Below are positions 1 through 9,116 of a DNA stretch of 23,132 nt, piece by piece (positions within the stretch are counted from its first letter, which is position 1; the number at the start of each line of letters is the position of its first letter). A program made the translations under genes and the position numbers. Source of the stretch: Chara braunii (taxonomy: Eukaryota > Streptophyta > Charophyceae > Charales > Characeae); the NCBI GenBank assembly GCA_003427395.1, contig BFEA01000007.1, positions 5,708,222-5,731,353 of the forward strand. Reading direction: 5' to 3'. The notes beneath the pieces were generated by a model that saw only the letters and a program-made list of their open reading frames with translations, searched no databases and had not been told where the DNA came from.

Positions 1-22
1 TTCTTCTTTCCCTCTCTCTCCT

Positions 23-102
23 CTCAAGTTCTTTCATTTCTTTTGCAATTGGACGGCATTGGGCTCAAGTTCATTCATTTCTTTTCGCAATTGGACAATA
101 TT
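23..102. repeat. 41-bp tandem duplication, two copies
   Basis: Copy 1 (about 23-60) and copy 2 (64-102) share CTCAAGTTC, TTTCATTTCTTTT and GCAATTGGAC with few changes and a spacing of 41 bp. No coding potential is seen. It lies directly upstream of the nad2-like fragment. Confidence 0.8.
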
Positions 103-119
103 GTACTTTCTGATGATTG

Positions 120-325
120 TGGACTTCGAAATTGGCCAGGATCGTAACAAAAATCTTTCTATTGTTTGGTACTGCCAGCACCATTTTGATGTGTTTCGAT
201 TATTTCAAACAAGAAACTTTGAATGCTTTTGAACCTATGGTGTTAATTCTACTCTCTACTTGTAGTATGCTTTTCATGATCTCATCGTATGATTTGATTG
301 CCATGTTTTTAGCCATCGAACTGCC
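120..325 (+). pseudogene. nad2: Nuclear copy of a mitochondrial nad2 fragment (NUMT)
   Basis: The open frame from 117 to 359 contains a stretch recognisable as the membrane core of plant mitochondrial NADH dehydrogenase subunit 2 (complex I). Landmarks are KIFLLFGTAS, MCFDYF, VLILLSTCSMLFMIS and YDLIAMFLAIEL. Only about 60 residues of a protein of nearly 500 are present, corresponding to roughly residues 85-145 of the usual subunit. Similarity stops abruptly after AIEL, where the family continues with QSLCFYVIA, and is replaced by unrelated sequence and then an LTR fragment. The frame has no stop inside the homologous part, so transfer may be fairly recent. Its surroundings (retroelements, chromovirus DNA) argue for a nuclear insertion rather than mitochondrial DNA. 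The ATG at 117 is probably fortuitous. No function is expected. Identification rests on recognition of the motif series, not on a search. Confidence 0.82.
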
Positions 326-344
326 TAAATTTCCCCAGTTGTGT

Positions 345-454
345 GGTAGCCGAAAATAGGCCTCTCGTCCTTGGTCGGGCCTGCCTTCACTTAGGGCGGC
401 CAACATTGCTGAAAACAGTGCCCAATAGGGCTCGTCGAGGCCTTGAGCCTCGCA
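345..454 (-). mobile_element. LTR fragment, element-3 family
   Basis: Read on the minus strand this starts TGCGAGG at 454, matching the TGCGA start of the LTRs at 11152 (+) and 21479 (-). It includes the conserved loop TTCACTTAG and part of the GCCCGCC/GGCGGGC hairpin, here degenerate. Similarity ends about 345, so only the first 110 bp or so of a 1-kb LTR remain, abutting the nad2 fragment. Confidence 0.72.
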
Positions 455-745
455 TCATGATCAATTAATTCTGTTTTGCAATTATTTTTCCAAACTCTCT
501 TTCAAATTTCTTTTTTATATAATTCGAAAGTACTTCCTTTTTTTTGTGTTATTCTGAACTCCTCAATTAATTTCGACTACGACTGAATTAATCAAATTTA
601 ATCTCTTTATTTGGAATTAATCACCCTTTTTCAAAATTTTAGTATCTTCCTGCAAAATACCTTTTTGAATTCCACCAATTATTCGTAGAAGAATTCAATT
701 AATTCTTTGTTTTGTGAATAAAAGCCTCCAAGCTCCCTCCCCAGC
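455..745. other. AT-rich leader before gag; no gene seen
   Basis: This stretch is strongly AT-rich, with recurrent AATTAATT and TTTTC runs, in contrast to the very C-rich gag that follows. It sits where the 5' LTR and leader of element 1 should lie. It shows no resemblance to the LTR at 7755-8813, so the 5' LTR of element 1 appears to be missing or replaced. No primer-binding site starting TGG was recognised just upstream of gag. Confidence 0.5.
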
Positions 746-2340
746 ATGCCACGCCAAACCAAGAACTCTCAGCGCGCTACTGCTGACGCTGCCACTGCTA
801 ACGCCGCTGCAGCTGCCTCCACCTCATCACCACCCGCTTCTCCAGCAACCGCCACCACCCCGGCCGTTTCCTTCATGATGGCCGCGGAATCTAGCATCAA
901 TATGTCCTCCATCAACACCCAGTCCGTCGATAGCCTCCATCTCACACTCATTGGTCAACAGGCTGCCGCCCAGGAGGTCCCCGCTGACTCGTCCAACCTC
1001 CTCTCCCACTTGACCACCATGCAAGCCACCCTCAATTCCTCCAAGCATCCCTCTCCTGGCTTTCCAACGGATAGCCACCGTCGAACAACAACAAGCCTCC
1101 CCCGCCATCCAGATCGTCACCACCATGTCCCCCCCCCCCAACCTCGGGTTCCACCACCCTTCCCCTATCCTCCGCCTCCACATCCACCGCCCTCTCCGCT
1201 AGCACGTCATCCACACCCTCACATTCATCCACCACTACCTCCACCACGGTCATCCCACCGCACAAGACGACAACCCCTGCCATCACGCAATCGTTGACCA
1301 TTCCCCCTCAGTCAAAACCTCTCATGACCTCATCCACTATCACTTTCACACTCCCCACCTATATCCAAATCACTTCCATACCACAAACCCTGCTCCCGGT
1401 TCTTGAAATACTTCCTCCATCTGCACTCCTCCCAACCAACCCCACCACCGATTTCACCCAGGTACCGTCTTCCTCACCCAAACTTGATTTCAACACCCTC
1501 GCCACCACAACACCAGTAATGGGTAACATTTCCCCATCCTTCCGATCAATCGACATCCCCCCCTTCATTGGCCTTCCCCACGAGGACGTCTTTGTCTTCG
1601 ACAAACTCTACAACGCCTTCTCCCTCCACAACGTCCCTTTCACACACTGGCTCCCTATTGCCATGACCAGGTTACAGGTACACCAAGCGGGCTAACCGCC
1701 AACAAGCAAACGCGGGACCCCATTCCTTCCTCGAGTGGGCCAACCTCATCACCTGCACATTCCGACCGCATAAGACGGTCGATGACTACTTTGAGCAACT
1801 CTGTCCCCTTCGACAGAACGGCCCGACCAACCGTTTTGTCCAATACGTCCGTGTGTTACGGCAACACATCCCCCTTCCACATTCATCTTCCGCTTCAAAT
1901 GGGGATGCCGCAAGGACCTCGCCACCTCCCTCGTCCACGACACCCTGATGTCCCTCTCCGATCTCTTCAACCGCGCCATTCACCTAGACAAATTCCTCAC
2001 CACGTACAAGGACGCACTCACATCCACTCCACCCCACCCACGATTCTTTCATAACATCACCGACGAAACCTCTCTCTACCTCCTCGAATGAGTTCTCCGC
2101 CCCCGGCCCCGACATCCTCTCTGATCCACTAGACACCACATCGCTCTTCCCTTGTGAACTCTATGCCATCCACCTTATGCGGAAAAGAGAACGCACCAGC
2201 CGTCCTCCTATAAACACCCACCTAACCCGTCTCACGAAACTCACACCGGAGGAGCGAACCTACCTCCAAGCTAAGGGTGGATGTTTCCAGTGCTGACAGT
2301 TAGGCCATCAACAGACAAACTATCCAAAGGCCAAACAATT
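746..2340 (+). pseudogene. Element 1 gag remnant with broken zinc knuckle
   Basis: The ATG at 746 opens an alanine-, serine- and proline-rich frame that continues in different frames through about 1695 and 2054. A capsid-like patch can be read in pieces: FVFDKLYNAFSLHNVPFTHW near 1590-1650, then FLEWANLITCTFRPHKTVDDYF near 1720-1795 after a frame change. Near the end, 2282-2329 encodes CFQC, stop, QLGH, QQTNYP. This is a retroviral-type zinc knuckle (C-X2-C-X4-H-X4-C) in which an internal codon has become TGA and the last cysteine position is tyrosine. Gag would form the particle and bind the element's RNA. Frame changes plus stops make it non-functional. The C-rich codon use matches the downstream pol, which supports one element. 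The exact frame path is uncertain between 1695 and 2280. Confidence 0.7.
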
Positions 2341-2739
2341 CACAAGTCAGGCACCCAGGTCCACGGTTCCCTGACCCGCCACTTTCGCAACCCTACCATC
2401 CGCCACTTCCGGTCCCTCCTCCACTTGAACATGGTCCCAAGGATCGCCACGAACGCGCCCCGACATCGACGACTAGTCTGCTGGCCATCCCTTCGATGGC
2501 GACCTCTACCCCACAGATGGCCCAGTTGGCATCGACAATTCGCCTGCCGCCCTCCTCCTTGGTGACGCACCTCCCACCCGACGATCCCCAGGTGTCACAA
2601 CCCAGTCGCCTGATGCCGCTTACACTGGTACATGTTCCTCTACACTTCTCCCGAATCCATCCTCCGTCACCTTCTCTGATGTTGTTGAGGAACAAGCCCG
2701 ACACGATGGGCTTGTCAGATTAGGCACCGAACAACGCCG

Positions 2740-3300
2740 CCTTAACGCCATCATCTCCACCGCCTACTCGTCCTGCTTCCACCTCAAGTTTATAGCCGCC
2801 ACCCTTGGTGCGTCTACAACCAAGTTTTGGGCCCTCCTTACCGGCAACTTTATCATTGACGCGTGTGTCTAAAAAGCCAGTCTCACCTCTACCGGTTACG
2901 ACTCCCCGATTACCATTTGTCTAGGGGACAAAGACACTGTCGTTGTAGTAGACTGCACGGTTCCCAAGACCACCATGACTGTCGAAACCCTCCGCAGTCA
3001 AGTCTCATTCGATGTCATGCACTTGATGTGCGACATCGTTCTGGGAACACCTTGGTTGGACCGCTATATGCCATACGCGCTCCACCCCAACTTCTTCCAC
3101 CTCACCAACCCCCCCGACACGCCCATCGACATCCCCTATTTCCCCCACCCTACCTCCCAAAACTTTGTCACTCCCCACCAGTTCCTCCACATGGCCTATC
3201 ACCCCGACTCCACCTACTACTGCCTTGTCCTTTATTGCAAACGTCCCGAGGACTTGCTCCCTACGGACAAACCCGATCAAGCTCCGCCCTCCGACTCTGC
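2740..3300 (+). pseudogene. Element 1 protease region (degenerate retropepsin)
   Basis: Translation around 2830-3070 gives ALLTGNFIID, then a stop, then a strand-rich segment ending in DIVLGTPWLDRY near 3030. The ILG-x-PWL motif is the conserved second half of Ty3/gypsy aspartic proteases, which cut the Gag-Pol polyprotein. The catalytic D-S/T-G triad expected upstream of GNFI is not visible; the sequence there reads ALL directly followed by TGN, as if the triad had been deleted. From 2975 the frame is open into the reverse transcriptase as far as a TAA at 3524-3526. Inactive as a protease. Confidence 0.65.
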
Positions 3301-4076
3301 CCTCACATCCATCCTCAACAAGTTCACAAACATTTTTCCCGAGTCCTTGCCTGTCGGATTACCCCCGAATCGTGGTGTATCTCATACCATTGATCTGGAA
3401 CCCGACCACTCTCTGCCGTGCCGCCCTCCATACCAACTCTCCGTCCCTAAAGCCGAAGAAATGAAGCCAAGCTCATCCCCCTTTGGTACAAGCTGCCTTT
3501 TCGTAAAGAAAGGTGGAACCTCATAACTAAGTCTGTGCACAGACTACCGCGCCTTGAATCGGATCACGATCAAGAACAAATACCCCCTACCTCGGATCTC
3601 CGAGCTTCTTGATCTCCTCCATGGAGCCAAATATTTTACCAAGATTGACCTCCGCAGTGGCTTCCACCAGATCTGCATCCGTGAGGAAGACACCCACAAG
3701 ACCGCATTCCGTTCTCGCTTCGGGCACTACGAGTTCCTCGTGATGCCCTTCGGACTCACCAACGCCCCCGCCACATTCCAATCCACCATGAATCACATCT
3801 TCCGCAACCTCTTCGAAGTCTGTGTCGTCGTGTACCTTGATGATATCCTTGTCTATAGCCCCACCTTCGAGTCCCACCTTCAGCACCTTCGCCAAGTCCT
3901 CTCTATTCTCAAAGAGCAAAAATTGTACGCCAAGTGTGCTGCCTCTAACGTAGAATACCTTGGCCATATCGTCTCTGCTGAAGGAATCCGCATGGACCCC
4001 TCAAAGGTCACCACCCTCGTTGAGTAGCCCTCACCCAAGACCCTACTCCAACTACGCTCATTCCTCGGCCTTGCCA
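3300..4076 (+). pseudogene. Element 1 reverse transcriptase domain
   Basis: This is a Ty3/gypsy reverse transcriptase, which copies the element's RNA into DNA. One reading frame runs from 2975 through 4027 and beyond. In order it shows SSPFGTSCLFVKK (fingers), LCTDYRALNRITIKNKYPLP, the first catalytic aspartate in FTKIDLRSGFHQI, MPFGLTNAPATFQ, the catalytic VVYLDDILVYS near 3825-3860, and VEYLGHIVSAEGI. It then continues into LRSFLGLANYY, which leads to the connection domain. Two nonsense codons interrupt it in frame: TAA at 3524-3526, between GTS and LSLCTDYR, and TAG at 4025-4027, where the family has tryptophan before PSP. All catalytic aspartates survive, so decay is by point mutation rather than by rearrangement. 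Confidence 0.92.
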
Positions 4077-4690
4077 ACTATTACTGCCCCTTCATCTGCA
4101 ACTTCTTCGACATCTCTTACCCACTCCACGAACTCACACGCAAGGACGAGCCCTTCTATTGGAACAACCACAGTCAAAACGCCTTCCTCAAACAAACCAT
4201 CACCACGGCCCCCATCCTCAAGATCGCCAACCCCTCTCGACATTTCTACGTTACCACAAATGCATCCAACTTCGCCATTGGAGTTGTCCTCTCGCAACAT
4301 TTTCCTCGCGACACCTCTGAAACCCCCTCCATAAAAGACTACCCCACCCACCCCTTGGCTCCATCTGGCGACTACCCCATCGCCTTCCCAAGCAAGAAGC
4401 TTCTTCCGGCGGAGATGAACTCCCCCTCCAACGAGAAGGAACTCCTTATCGTGATTCACGCCCTCAAAATCTAACGCCCGTACCTCGACGGGCAATACTT
4501 CATGCCACGCCGACAACACCATCGTCTCCTCTATCCTCACTAAGAAAGACATCATGCCACGCCAAGCCCGTTGGTTAGACCTTCTTGCCCAATTCACATT
4601 CACCATTTGCCACACCCTCGACAAAAGCAACCGCGTTGTCGATGCCCTCTCTCGACACCCTGACCACAAGCCCTCCAAGAAAGTCTATGC
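4077..4690 (+). pseudogene. Element 1 RNase H domain
   Basis: The connection and RNase H domain follows the reverse transcriptase in frame. FYVTTNASNFAIGVVLSQ near 4245-4300 corresponds to the family motif with T-D-A-S. The first catalytic aspartate is asparagine here (AAT at 4259-4261, explained by GAT to AAT). The glutamate motif NEKELLIVIHAL is kept near 4430-4468. A TAA at 4472-4474 stands where the family has tryptophan (KIW). A frame change then occurs around 4490-4510, and the domain ends in the new frame with VVDALSRHPD near 4638-4668, the usual RNase H/integrase junction. RNase H would remove the RNA template strand; this copy cannot. Confidence 0.88.
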
Positions 4691-5780
4691 CATCGTGACT
4701 CATATCCAACTCCTCCCGTCACTCCACCACCGTGACACCCACGACTACCTCTCTTGCCCAAATTTCTCAACAATCTACAACAAACTTCGTGACCTCGACC
4801 CAGTCCCTGACTACTTCCTTCACGACCAACTTCTTTACATCGACACCAAAGGCACTCGCTGACTTTGCATCCCCGACGCACGTGGCCTCCGTACCCAGCT
4901 CTTGGCCGAGCATCAGAACGCCAAGACTGCGGGACACCTCGGGTTCCAAAAAACCTTCGACACCATCTCCCGCTACTTCTACTGCCCTTCCCTACTCGCC
5001 GACGTCAAAGCTTACATTCGCTCATGGCCCACATGTCAAGTCGTCAACCATTTGAACCGGTCCAAGTCTGGCAAGTTACAGTCGTTGCCTATTCCCACTC
5101 ACCGTTGGCAGTCCATCTCTATGGACTTTGTGTGCTGTCTCCCCAAGACTGACCACGGCCATGACTGCATTTATGTCATCCTCTGTCGCTCGACCAAACG
5201 CGTGCACTTCATCCATTGCACTACTTCGCTCAGCGCCAAAGACGTCACCACACTCTTCTTTGATCATGTCGCACGCCATCACGGCCTCCCCGAGAACATC
5301 ATCCGCGACCATGATCCCTGCTTCCTCTCACAATTCTGGAAACACCTCTTCAAAGCATATGGAACCACGCCCAAGTATAGCACTGCATTCCACCCCCAGA
5401 CTGATGGACAAACCGAGAAGATAAACGATACTCCCCAAAGAATCCTGCTGAAGTATTGTCATCCACACCAACACGACTAGGACCAGTTGCTCACAGTCGT
5501 CGAGATCTCCTACAACAACGTTGTTTGTCCCTCCACTGGCATGTCCCCATTCTACCTCGACCTTGGCTACCATCCTCGCTTGCCCTCTGACTTTTTGCTT
5601 CCTTCGCAACTTAACCCCTCCACCCCCTGCCCTTCTCTCAATGAATGGGTAGCAACAATGAACAGACTCCTCCGAGAAGGCACCGAAGCCCTTGAACGAA
5701 CACAAGAACAACAAGCCAACAAGACCAACAAACACAGACGTGACATAACATTCAAAGTAGGGAACAAAGTCTAGCTCTCC
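4691..5780 (+). pseudogene. Element 1 integrase (DD35E triad kept, stops in frame)
   Basis: A single frame continues from about 4500 to 5774, broken by TGA at 4860-4862 (arginine in the family), TAG at 5478-5480 and TAG at 5772-5774 (both tryptophan positions). The N-terminal zinc-binding H-H-C-C motif is AEHQ, AGHLG, then TCQVV; the last cysteine of C-X2-C has become valine. In the core, the three acidic residues are in SMDFV, IIRDHDPCF and DGQTEKIN, with 35 residues between the second aspartate and the glutamate, as expected for a retroviral integrase. The C-terminal part includes YHPRLPSDFLLP and the basic segment KTNKHRRDITFKVGNKV. Integrase would insert the cDNA into chromosomes. Broken as it stands. 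Confidence 0.92.
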
Positions 5781-6208
5781 GCCAAACACTTTGGACCCGA
5801 ACACGGCTTGTCCAAAAAACTCTCGAACAAGTGGCTCATACCTTTCCCCATCATTGAACAAACCTCCCACGTCAATTACAAGCTCCAACTCCCTCCTNAC
5901 ATGAGTCGTGTCCACCCTGTCTTCCACGTAGAATACCTAAAGAATACCATGAATCCCCACCCCAATTCGCTGACCGCCCATATCCTAGACCTCCACCAAT
6001 CATGTTACCCACAGGCCCTGAATTCGTCGTCGAAGCCATCATAGGACGAAGAACTACTCAGGTGTCTGACCACCATGAACCAATAACAAAATACAAAGTT
6101 AAAAGGACAAGATACCCTGACGAAGAATCCACATGGGAACCTCTTGCTAACCTTAAGAATGCCATGAAACTTGTTCGCGCCTATGATCGCGCCCATCCTA
6201 TATCCTAG
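5775..6208 (+). pseudogene. Element 1 GPY/F-like tail and chromodomain
   Basis: After the TAG at 5772-5774 the same frame continues with LSAKHFGPEHGLSKKLSNKW and SRVHPVFHVEYLK, the GPY/F-type module at the end of gypsy integrases; one N lies at 5898. The frame changes near 6005-6040 and ends at 6208 with EFVVEAIIGRR, TKYKVKRTRYPDEESTWEPL and NLKNAMKLV. This is a chromodomain, the histone-reading module that marks chromoviruses and directs insertion into heterochromatin. The aromatic-cage tryptophan of the usual VKW-x-GY is arginine here (KRTRY), so methyl-lysine binding would be impaired even without the upstream stops. The first codon of the terminal frame is not a true start. Confidence 0.9.
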
Positions 6209-6902
6209 CTACCCACAATGCCTACACCCTGCCTAAACCCTGCCTCAACCCTGCCTCCCAGCGCTACACACATCCTCAATACCCAGCAAAACCCTTGCCC
6301 CTTGACCCCACTCTGTTCTTGCCTCCGTCTCGCCCCGTTCTCCCATCTGTCCTCTGCCACATCTTGGTCCCTCTTGTCCAAGTCCCACATGTGGCCCCTG
6401 CGCGTCGTCGGCGATAACGGATCTAATGGCAAGCGCACGAGGACGATGGCATGCTGGAGCTCAGTACGAGGAGATAAGACAGCTGGTTGGCCACCATGTT
6501 GTTCCCTTTGGCCGGCACCTTTGACTCGCAGACTTCTAGAGCAGCATCTTTGACATGGACATCAAGATCAGTCTGCGACCTGCTATCCGGATCAGACCTC
6601 ATCATCAGATCGTGTACCGGACGGCGGACGCAACCTGCTACTGGGACAATCAAGCTGAAGCCCTCGCCGTCTACGTCACAGAACTGCTGAAGACTGGTTC
6701 CTCACCATCACTTCTGCGACACCCTCCAAGACCTCCCTCAAAGACTTTTTTTTTTCGCTGCTGACACTTTGTTACAAACTGGAGACATTGCCTTCCCAGA
6801 CCCCTCAGACACCCCAGCACTTGAGCATTGAACAATTGAACAAACAACTTTTTTTTATTTATTTAATTTTTGATTATTTTCTCAAACCTGACAACCTATA
6901 AC
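6209..6902 (+). other. Element 1 3' untranslated region; no clear gene
   Basis: Begins with three imperfect copies of an ACCCTGCCT unit (about 6226-6260). A modest frame at 6555-6764 (MDIKISLRPAIRIRP and on) matches nothing I recognise and lacks an upstream start in context. Around 6780-6805, GGAGACATTGCCTTCC resembles GGGACGTTGCCTTCC at 7725-7739 just before the polypurine tract, so the 3' end may be partly duplicated. A T- and A-rich patch lies at 6848-6890. Confidence 0.45.
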
Positions 6903-7054
6903 CTTGTAGAACACCAATAGGACTGCCCTGTTACTTGTAGAACCTTAATAGGATTATCCTGTTACCTGAACATTACTACCCTCACCCTTGTAGAACCTCA
7001 ATAGGATTACCCTGTTACTTGAGTATTGATTCCCTCATCCCTGCAGAACCTCAT
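6903..7054 (+). repeat. Tandem array of a ~53-bp unit, left part
   Basis: Units start with TGTAGAAC or TGCAGAAC at about 6905, 6936, 6989 and 7042 and continue AACCTCAATAGGATTACC, then CTGTTACTTGAG, then ATTGATTCCCTCA. The last two steps are 53 bp; the first unit is shorter. The array stops inside a unit at about 7054 and resumes at 7581. Confidence 0.8.
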
Positions 7055-7182
7055 ACTTGCGCACGTGCGCCACATCGCGCAGCGCGGACACGACGTGCGC
7101 CGCATGGCCTAAATTAAGGGTAGACAAAAAAAAAAAAAATTCGGGGGCGGGGTGCAAATGAAAGGGGGGGTTGTCGTAAAAA

Positions 7183-7485
7183 TTAAACCGGGCCCACGCA
7201 AATTTTTTTCGGCCTGCGCCAAGGCCCAGAATGTTTTTTGGTCCCAACGTTCGAATTCGAACGCTGGGTGAGGTGATCTCCCGCCCAGGCCGCCAGACAC
7301 TTCACTCGTGTCCTCCACCTCGTCCTCGTGCCGCCGTCGTCATCGAAGAGTCGAAGACCCTCGGCCATCTTCACGCCTCGGCCGTCTTCACCGAAGTCCT
7401 CCGTCGGCCATCCTCCATAACCGGGCAGCAGCGCGAGGCCATCCGCGGAGTTGGAGGCTTGCCAGTTCGTCGGTGCGTTGCTCAT
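7183..7485 (-). CDS. GC-rich open frame downstream of a GA-rich leader, unknown
   Basis: On the minus strand an ATG at 7485-7483 opens a 100-codon frame starting MSNAPTNWQASNS, ending at 7183. It has A at -3, and lies 16 nt after the (GA)n tract, a layout seen in plant first exons with GA-rich 5' leaders. The product is rich in D, G and R (GYGGWPTEDFGEDGRG, FDDDGGTRTRWRTR) and matches no family I know. Composition differs from its neighbours. The (GA)n itself also reads as an RE repeat in this frame, which I do not count as coding. It could be a captured first exon or simply an open GC-rich frame. Confidence 0.25.
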   Translation of the reverse strand: MSNAPTNWQASNSADGLALLPGYGGWPTEDFGEDGRGVKMAEGLRLFDDDGGTRTRWRTRVKCLAAWAGDHLTQRSNSNVGTKKHSGPWRRPKKICVGPV

Positions 7486-7496
7486 CCTGTTGATGG

Positions 7497-7500
<4 letters not shown>

Positions 7501-7579
<79 letters not shown>
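7501..7579. repeat. CT dinucleotide microsatellite, 79 nt
   Basis: An uninterrupted CT repeat of 39 and a half units. It marks the right edge of the insertion, 2 nt before the 53-bp repeat resumes. It produces spurious long LS- and RE-repeat open frames on both strands. Confidence 0.98.
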
Positions 7580-7580
<1 letters not shown>

Positions 7581-7582
<2 letters not shown>

Positions 7583-7655
7583 TGTTACTTGAGCATTGAT
7601 TCCCTCACCCCTGTAAGAACCTCAAAAGGATTACCCTGCTACTTGCATTACTCCC
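7581..7655 (+). repeat. 53-bp array, right part
   Basis: CCTGTTACTTGAGCATTGATTC is followed by CCTGTAAGAACCTCAAAAGG and ATTACCCTGCTACTTG. This resumes the array interrupted at about 7054 and adds roughly one and a half units. Confidence 0.75.
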
Positions 7656-7739
7656 CTTTTCCTTTCTGACCAGTGATCGTCCCCGTCCCGTCTTTCACAG
7701 TTGTTCATTGGGTCTTTGGCAGCCGGGACGTTGCCTTCC

Positions 7740-7754
7740 AGAAGGAGGGGATAG
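7740..7754 (+). other. Polypurine tract of element 1
   Basis: AGAAGGAGGGGATAG stands immediately before TGTTACGG, the start of the LTR. This is where reverse transcriptase would prime plus-strand DNA synthesis. Its + orientation agrees with the gag-pol strand of element 1. Confidence 0.75.
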
Positions 7755-7998
7755 TGTTACGGACTCAGCCAGGGCTCGATCCCTGGTCGCGGGTTGCCAC
7801 CCGCCAGGCTGCTATTTTTTTGAGTTTCTGATCTCCGGTTCCTGACTGTTGGCGCCCTCTGCAGTCGGCGCCCGTTCTCAAATCCCTCCTCTGGCACGTT
7901 CGGATTTCGATACTTGCGCCATCCGGCATTCTGGCGCCCAGGCTCAGACCTTCGATTTTGAGTTCAGCCCCGAGGCAAATTGCACTTCTGCCCTCGGG

Positions 7999-8041
7999 AC
8001 TCAACTTGAGTCCGGTACTTAAGACCGGACTCAAGCTGAGT
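7999..8041. repeat. Hairpin with 18-bp arms and 7-nt loop
   Basis: ACTCAACTTGAGTCCGGT (7999-8016), loop ACTTAAG, then ACCGGACTCAAGCTGAGT (8024-8041). The arms pair with one mismatch, and each arm is itself an imperfect palindrome around CTCAA/TTGAG. It lies about 245 bp into the LTR. Confidence 0.9.
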
Positions 8042-8487
8042 TCGGGCATTCAGTTTTTGGCCTCAGTGCTTGTGCTTCAGTGTGACTTGCTGCGACATTG
8101 TGTTCGGAATCCAAGATTGCGACTTTGCGACTTTGCCACTTTGTGTCTGCGTCCGTCAAGTCGTGTCGAGTCTGCATCGAGTTGAGTGAGCATGTGTGTG
8201 TGCTCTCCCTCTCCCTCTCTCTCCCAGCCTCTCTGCTCTGCCTCAGCCCCATCACAGCACAAGCGCCCAGCAGCACTTGCACACTTCTCGAGAATGAGCA
8301 ATCTGTCGGAAATGTGGCTGGCCAGTCCTTATATTGACTTGGGCTGGGCCTTGACTCGTCCCAGCCTCTGCTTCTCTTGTCTTGACTTGGACCCGGTACA
8401 GGCTGCCCACGGCCTGCTTGCTTCCGGAATGTTGAGGCCTGGTACCTCCCTGAGTTTTCCTTGGTGTGCTGCTGCTTTTTGGCCTGC

Positions 8488-8607
8488 GGGACGTCACCTT
8501 TGACTGTGGGTCGTGACTCTTGCCCGTGGGATGTGACCTTTGACTGTGAGACATGACTTTTGCCTATGGGATGTGACTTTTGCCTTTGGGATGTGACCTT
8601 TGACTGG
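8488..8607 (+). repeat. Six 20-bp units rich in TTTGACT
   Basis: Consensus GGGATGTGACYTTTGMCTRT, with six contiguous units starting at 8488, 8508, 8528, 8548, 8568 and 8588. Units 1, 3 and 6 contain CCTTTGACTG. TTGACT also occurs near 8333, 8351 and 8380, with TTGACC near 8690, so this LTR is dense in the TTGAC[CT] core known as the plant W-box. Any WRKY binding is inference. Confidence 0.9.
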
Positions 8608-8813
8608 GTACTGGTTGGACTTGACGTCTGGGGTACCCGACTTAACCCTTCTGAATCTGGCCGACCTGGCCTCTTTCGGCTTGAGGACTTTTGACCCTGA
8701 GATTCGAATTTGGGGTCTGCAGCATGAAATGCCTTTCAATCTGGGTTAGCTATCCTCAAGTGGTGGTGAAGGTGACCATCCCAGCATAAGCTCACCTGGA
8801 GTAAGTCATAACA

Positions 8814-9116
8814 GATGTAGCCCAATCAATATCCGGCCAGTTCAGGCCCCCCTCCTTGGAAACTCACAGCGCATTTAGATTTCCAAGCATAGCAGGCTTT
8901 GCAGGAGGAGCGGACAGCAGTCTGCAATGAGCCTACTTGTGCCCATTTGTGTATTTTCCACATCGCACAGCATCTCGACGTGGATAATATTCCACAGGCA
9001 GGGGTGGGCGGCAGGCTGGCAGCCCAACCAAAAGTAGAACAGAGAACTGACAAAAGAAAATACAGAACCATGAAATGAGGGCAATGGGTCTTCTTTTCCA
9101 TTCTTTCACGTTTCTG
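8814..9116. other. Unassigned intergenic sequence
   Basis: I see no gene, repeat or motif I can support. Minus-strand open frames here (for example 8826-9254) depend on the adjacent T run and show no family resemblance. Confidence 0.5.

Larger units (their letters stand above)
7055..7580. mobile_element. GC-rich insertion splitting the 53-bp repeat array
   Basis: About 526 bp of different composition lie between the two halves of a repeat unit. They hold the palindrome GCGCACGTGCGC (7059-7070), a 14-nt A run near 7126-7139, G-rich patches, two GGCCCA/GGGCCCA motifs (7190-7230), a 16-bp perfect palindrome (7248-7263), a GC-rich open frame and a CT microsatellite. Flanks are AACCTCAT on the left and CACCTGTTACTTGAG on the right, with about 11 bp of the unit missing. 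No terminal repeats typical of a known transposon were seen, so the insertion mechanism is open. Confidence 0.55.
7755..8813 (+). mobile_element. 3' LTR of element 1 (probable), about 1,059 bp
   Basis: Starts TGTTAC after the polypurine tract and probably ends CATAACA at 8807-8813, which gives the TG...CA ends and imperfect terminal inverted repeat of an LTR. Inside are an 18-bp-arm hairpin (7999-8041), short CGACTTTG repeats (8115-8140), a CTCTCC-rich stretch, a TTATATTG TATA-like patch near 8328 and a six-unit 20-bp repeat (8488-8607). No second copy is in the window, so the right boundary rests only on terminal motif matching. Open frames of 60-105 codons inside it look fortuitous. Confidence 0.62.

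Noticed and set aside
7183-7581. RE-repeat and LS-repeat open frames
   Set aside because: They are translations of the CT microsatellite; only the part after the internal ATG at 7485 is kept, at low confidence.
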